Part shown: in pieces, positions 5,551 through 8,020 of the stretch
Numbering within the stretch: position 1 is the stretch's first letter
Layout: each line of letters starts with the position of its first letter
Assembly (NCBI GenBank): GCA_004376785.1
Contig: SOIY01000293.1
Span: 1-8,020 of the forward strand
DNA length: 8,020 bases
Origin: Candidatus Stahliibacteriota bacterium
GTDB taxonomy: Bacteria > Hydrothermota > Tepidihabitantia > SM23-42
Reading direction: 5' to 3'
Notes under the pieces: generated by a model
The model's database searches: none
Seen by the model: only the letters and a program-made list of their open reading frames with translations
Told to the model about the DNA's origin: nothing
Made by a program: the position numbers and the translations under genes

Positions 5551-6774
5551 ATGCAACAAAAAAGTTTATCAGTGGTTTCAATAGTAAAATCAAAAACTTC
5601 TATCTATAACGAAATTGATTTTAACGAAATGATTTCACGATCAATTGTTAACTTGGAGTCTAAGGGAGTGAAGGTTCCTTCGAGTGGGAATGTTTTTATT
5701 AAGCCTAACGTTATTATGGGGGCATCAGCAAAAGAGAGCATAACTACAGAGCCCAAGTTGATATATAGTTTAACTAAACATCTAAAAAAGAGGGGTGTAA
5801 AAAAAGTATATATAGGCGACTCGCCCGTAAGCTATTTAAGAGCTAAGGAAGCATTTAAAGCAACGGGTATGGATATTGCAATTAAAAAATCTGGAGGGGA
5901 ATTTGTAAATATCGATGATGAATCGGAAAGAACCATAATTAAACTACCTAATAGCGACATGATAGAAAATATTTCAGTTCCTAAAAAGGCATTAGAAGCA
6001 GATTATATTATTAATTTTGCCAAATTAAAAACCCATAGGATTGCTGCAATGACCTGTTGTGTCAAAAACTGGGTTGGTTTTATTCCTCAAGATATCCGCT
6101 TAAAATTCCACCAGACACGTTTACCAAAATTGGTTTCAGAAATGCACCAGGTATTACCAGAAAGACTTTGTTTTGCCGATGCGATTATTGTTGGAGAAGG
6201 CGATGGCCCTGATTTATCAACTCCCAAATATTTAGGAGCACTATTGTCTTCAAATGATCCAGTTGCCCTTGATTCCATAGCTTCTGAGTTAATTGGCATA
6301 AATAGAAGTGACCTTATATTTGATTGGACCGCATATTTTGATGGTATAGGGGAGATAGAGAAAAGTAGAATAAAGATTATTGGTCAAAATTCTACTGAGG
6401 GAACGATTCATGTTAAAAAACCTGTGAGTGTTTTATATAATAGGTTTCCATGTAATATTATTTTGGGAGGACTTTGCGAAGGTTGTTTTGCTTGGTTTAT
6501 GGGCCCGGCACTTTTTTGGGAGAGAGATAGAATATGGGAAGAAATTAATAAAAATGTGGGTAAACCAACTTTTATGCTTGGTTTCAATGCTGATGATATT
6601 CATTATGAAAAACATTTAAAAGAAGGACCCTACTTTGTTGTTGGAGATTGTCCACCAAACAAATATAGAAATGACCCAAGAACAATTCATATAAAAGGAT
6701 GTTGTCCTGGTCCGGCAATCCCTGAAACCATACTAAAAAATTGTAAAATAAGAGAAGGTGATAAATGGAAATGA
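5551..6774 (+). CDS. DUF362 domain protein with cysteine-bearing C-terminus
   Basis: This 407-residue, probably cytoplasmic protein has no established biochemical function. The DUF362 domain covers about 5-280, with the family marks KPN (51-53), IGDSPVS (88-94), AKLKTH (157-162), CCVKNWVG (169-176), DAIIVGEGDGP (210-220) and SSNDPVALDSIAS (233-245). Many DUF362 proteins carry a C-terminal ferredoxin domain with two 4Fe-4S motifs. Here residues 300-400 instead hold GGLCEGC (Cys309, Cys312), GDCPP (Cys367) and GCCPGPA (Cys384, Cys385), with Cys301 and Cys398 as extras. These could ligate one iron-sulfur cluster or another metal. No signal peptide or membrane segment is seen. The ATG follows GGGGAG (5535-5540) by ten bases. 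The gene overlaps the cyclase-family gene by ten bases, so the two are probably co-translated. The family call is firm; the function is unknown. Confidence 0.85.
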   Translation: MQQKSLSVVSIVKSKTSIYNEIDFNEMISRSIVNLESKGVKVPSSGNVFIKPNVIMGASAKESITTEPKLIYSLTKHLKKRGVKKVYIGDSPVSYLRAKEAFKATGMDIAIKKSGGEFVNIDDESERTIIKLPNSDMIENISVPKKALEADYIINFAKLKTHRIAAMTCCVKNWVGFIPQDIRLKFHQTRLPKLVSEMHQVLPERLCFADAIIVGEGDGPDLSTPKYLGALLSSNDPVALDSIASELIGINRSDLIFDWTAYFDGIGEIEKSRIKIIGQNSTEGTIHVKKPVSVLYNRFPCNIILGGLCEGCFAWFMGPALFWERDRIWEEINKNVGKPTFMLGFNADDIHYEKHLKEGPYFVVGDCPPNKYRNDPRTIHIKGCCPGPAIPETILKNCKIREGDKWK

Positions 6775-7427
6775 AAGAACCAAAAATAATTGATTTAACT
6801 TATACATTGAGGAGCGATATGCTTGTCTATCCCGGAATGGAAAGACCTGTTTTTCAATGGCTGGGACGAGTCAATTCGGAAGGTTATAATATAACCAAAT
6901 TAACTATGCTTACTCATACTGGAACACATATTGATGCGCCTAAACATTTTTTAGATGATGTTGCTTGTGTAGACGAAATACCGTTACAGAGATTATTTGG
7001 GAGAGCGAATATTTTTAGGTATAAGAAAGAACCGGAAGGGCAAGAAATAACTTTAGACGATATAGTATCCTCGGAATTTCAACTTGAAGAGGATCAAATT
7101 TTCATATTAGAAACCGGGATAGAAAAATTTGCGGAGACCAAGCTATACAATGAAAAATATCCATTTCCCTCTGAAGAAGTTGTAAATTGGCTGATAAACA
7201 AAAAAATCAAAGCATACATGACTGATGCAACAACGGTTGATCCTGCAGGAACAAAAGACAACACTAATCATCATCTTCTATTGGGAGCGGGAATACCAAT
7301 CGTAGAAAATTTAAAGAACCTTCAATTAATTCCCAAGAATGAATATTTTTTTATAAGCGCATTGCCAATAAAATTAAAAGGGAGAGACGGCGCCCCTTGC
7401 AGGGCAATTGCTCTTACAGGTTTTTAA
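6765..7427 (+). CDS. Cyclase-family metal-dependent hydrolase (kynurenine formamidase-like, PF04199)
   Basis: This 220-residue protein belongs to the cyclase/kynurenine formamidase family, which uses bound Zn or Mn to hydrolyse amides or ring bonds. The metal motif HTGTHIDAPKHF (51-62) gives His51, His55, Asp57 and His61. Downstream family marks are TTVDP (156-160), NHHLLL (168-173), PIVENLKNL (178-186) and GAPCRAIA (209-216). The length is typical and no secretion signal is seen. The start ATG at 6765 has AAGGTGA (6755-6761) in front and overlaps the end of DUF362 by ten bases; the alternative ATG at 6771 (ATGA overlap) is further from that site. No tryptophan-degradation genes are nearby, so kynurenine formamidase itself is unlikely. 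Relatives act on other substrates, including isatin. With a sugar importer upstream and a dehydrogenase downstream, a lactone, amide or cyclic-ketone substrate is conceivable. Confidence 0.87.
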   Translation: MEMKEPKIIDLTYTLRSDMLVYPGMERPVFQWLGRVNSEGYNITKLTMLTHTGTHIDAPKHFLDDVACVDEIPLQRLFGRANIFRYKKEPEGQEITLDDIVSSEFQLEEDQIFILETGIEKFAETKLYNEKYPFPSEEVVNWLINKKIKAYMTDATTVDPAGTKDNTNHHLLLGAGIPIVENLKNLQLIPKNEYFFISALPIKLKGRDGAPCRAIALTGF

Positions 7428-7440
7428 TAATTCATTTAAA

Positions 7441-7457
7441 AAAGGAGAAAACAATTG
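7441..7457 (+). promoter_or_regulatory. Ribosome binding site and TTG start of the SDR gene
   Basis: AAAGGAG (7441-7447) lies seven bases before TTG at 7455. No ATG or GTG occurs in frame before the cofactor motif, which starts 12 codons in, so TTG is the start. The upstream gene ends at 7427 and the 27-base gap has no terminator, so the SDR is in the same transcript. Confidence 0.8.
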
Positions 7458-8020
7458 AATACTTTAAAGAACAAAGTAGCCCTTGTAACTGGCTCCACAA
7501 GAGGAATAGGTAGGGCGATTGCAATTCGATATGCTAAAGAAGGTGCCAATGTTGTCGTTAATGGTTCGAGATCTATCGATGAAGCGAAAAGCGTAGTCAA
7601 TGAGATAAAAGTTCAAGGCGGTTCAGCCATTTATGTTATTGATGATGTTTCTACCCTAAAAGGTGTATCTAGTATTATCGATACCACACTTGATACATAT
7701 CATAAGATTGATATTGTAGTTTGCACAGTTGGAAAGCACGAGGAATTTAATGCCTTTAAAACAAGTTTAGAAGATTGGGAAAGAATGATTAAAATTAATC
7801 TCACCTCTACTTTTTTAACTAGTATAAAAGCAGCAGAAGTAATGAAAAAACAGAAATTTGGTAAAATTATTACTATTTCATCAAAAATGGGAATAGTAGG
7901 CGCAGAGGGAAGCGTGGCATACTGCACGGCAAAAGCCGGTGTAATTATGCTCACAAAAGTACTGGGTATTGAGCTTGCAAAATATGGAATACAGGTAAAT
8001 TGTATAGCCCCGGGGGTCAC
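7455..8020 (+). CDS. Short-chain dehydrogenase/reductase (SDR, FabG-like), 3' end outside the window
   Basis: The frame from TTG at 7455 is open for 188 codons plus two bases to the window edge; a full SDR would have about 250. It is a classical NAD(P)-dependent oxidoreductase that interconverts a hydroxyl and a keto group. Visible features are the cofactor loop TGSTRGIG (12-19), Asn115 in KINLTS, catalytic Ser143 in ISSKMG, the YxxxK pair Tyr156 and Lys160 in AYCTAKAG, and NCIAPG near the edge. Arg16 and Arg39 (NGSRS, no Asp at the end of strand 2) suggest NADP(H) preference. The conserved NNAG after strand 4 is replaced by CTVG (90-93), an odd change, though the catalytic tetrad is intact. 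It follows the cyclase-family gene by 27 bases. Substrate unknown; FabG itself is less likely because no fatty acid genes are nearby. Confidence 0.9.
   Translation, partial: MNTLKNKVALVTGSTRGIGRAIAIRYAKEGANVVVNGSRSIDEAKSVVNEIKVQGGSAIYVIDDVSTLKGVSSIIDTTLDTYHKIDIVVCTVGKHEEFNAFKTSLEDWERMIKINLTSTFLTSIKAAEVMKKQKFGKIITISSKMGIVGAEGSVAYCTAKAGVIMLTKVLGIELAKYGIQVNCIAPGV

Noticed and set aside
7700..8020. A 106-codon open frame on the minus strand.
   Set aside because: It is antisense to the SDR gene, whose motifs are unambiguous in the plus frame from TTG 7455.
1..8020. CRISPR arrays, tRNA or rRNA genes, and intact insertion sequences.
   Set aside because: None seen: no regularly spaced repeats, no cloverleaf-like sequence and no recognisable transposase frame.

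Overview
The window is AT-rich DNA (roughly one third GC by eye) with strong AAGGAGG-type ribosome binding sites, tight same-strand gene packing and one TTG start. This fits a low-GC, probably anaerobic bacterium of the Firmicutes, Atribacterota or Thermotogota sort. No marker gene is present, so the lineage cannot be fixed.

Layout. Bases 1-20 look like the start of a gene reading leftward. Bases 21-253 are a divergent control region with a terminator-like hairpin, an orphan perfect Shine-Dalgarno sequence and an 11-bp direct repeat. Bases 254-4923 are a complete CUT2/ribose-type sugar ABC importer: secreted binding protein (254-1360), fused double ATPase (1509-3020) and two different permeases (3023-3964, 3961-4923). 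A strong hairpin separates the binding protein from the ATPase. Bases 4924-5064 hold a decayed fragment of a dihydrodipicolinate synthase / N-acetylneuraminate lyase family aldolase, in the same frame as the second permease and interrupted by a stop that a TTA-to-TAA change would explain. Bases 5065-5550 carry no convincing gene. They contain a good promoter-like sequence with a repeated 10-mer around its -10 box, and a GC-richer block of unknown origin.

From 5551 a second same-strand cluster follows: a DUF362 protein with a cysteine-bearing C-terminus, a cyclase-family (kynurenine formamidase-like) metal hydrolase overlapping it by 10 nt, and a short-chain dehydrogenase/reductase that starts with TTG at 7455 and runs off the right edge.

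How it may fit together. The importer brings in a monosaccharide, polyol or sugar-like compound that cannot be named from sequence. The aldolase relic suggests the operon once encoded a pyruvate-type aldolase for a sugar acid or amino sugar. The DUF362/cyclase/SDR cluster may be a current or acquired catabolic module: the hydrolase would open a ring or amide, the SDR would do an NADP(H)-linked redox step, and DUF362 has no known role. The link between importer and this module rests on proximity only. The most useful leads are the aldolase relic, the uncharacterised DUF362-cyclase-SDR group, and the unexplained block at about 5186-5516.
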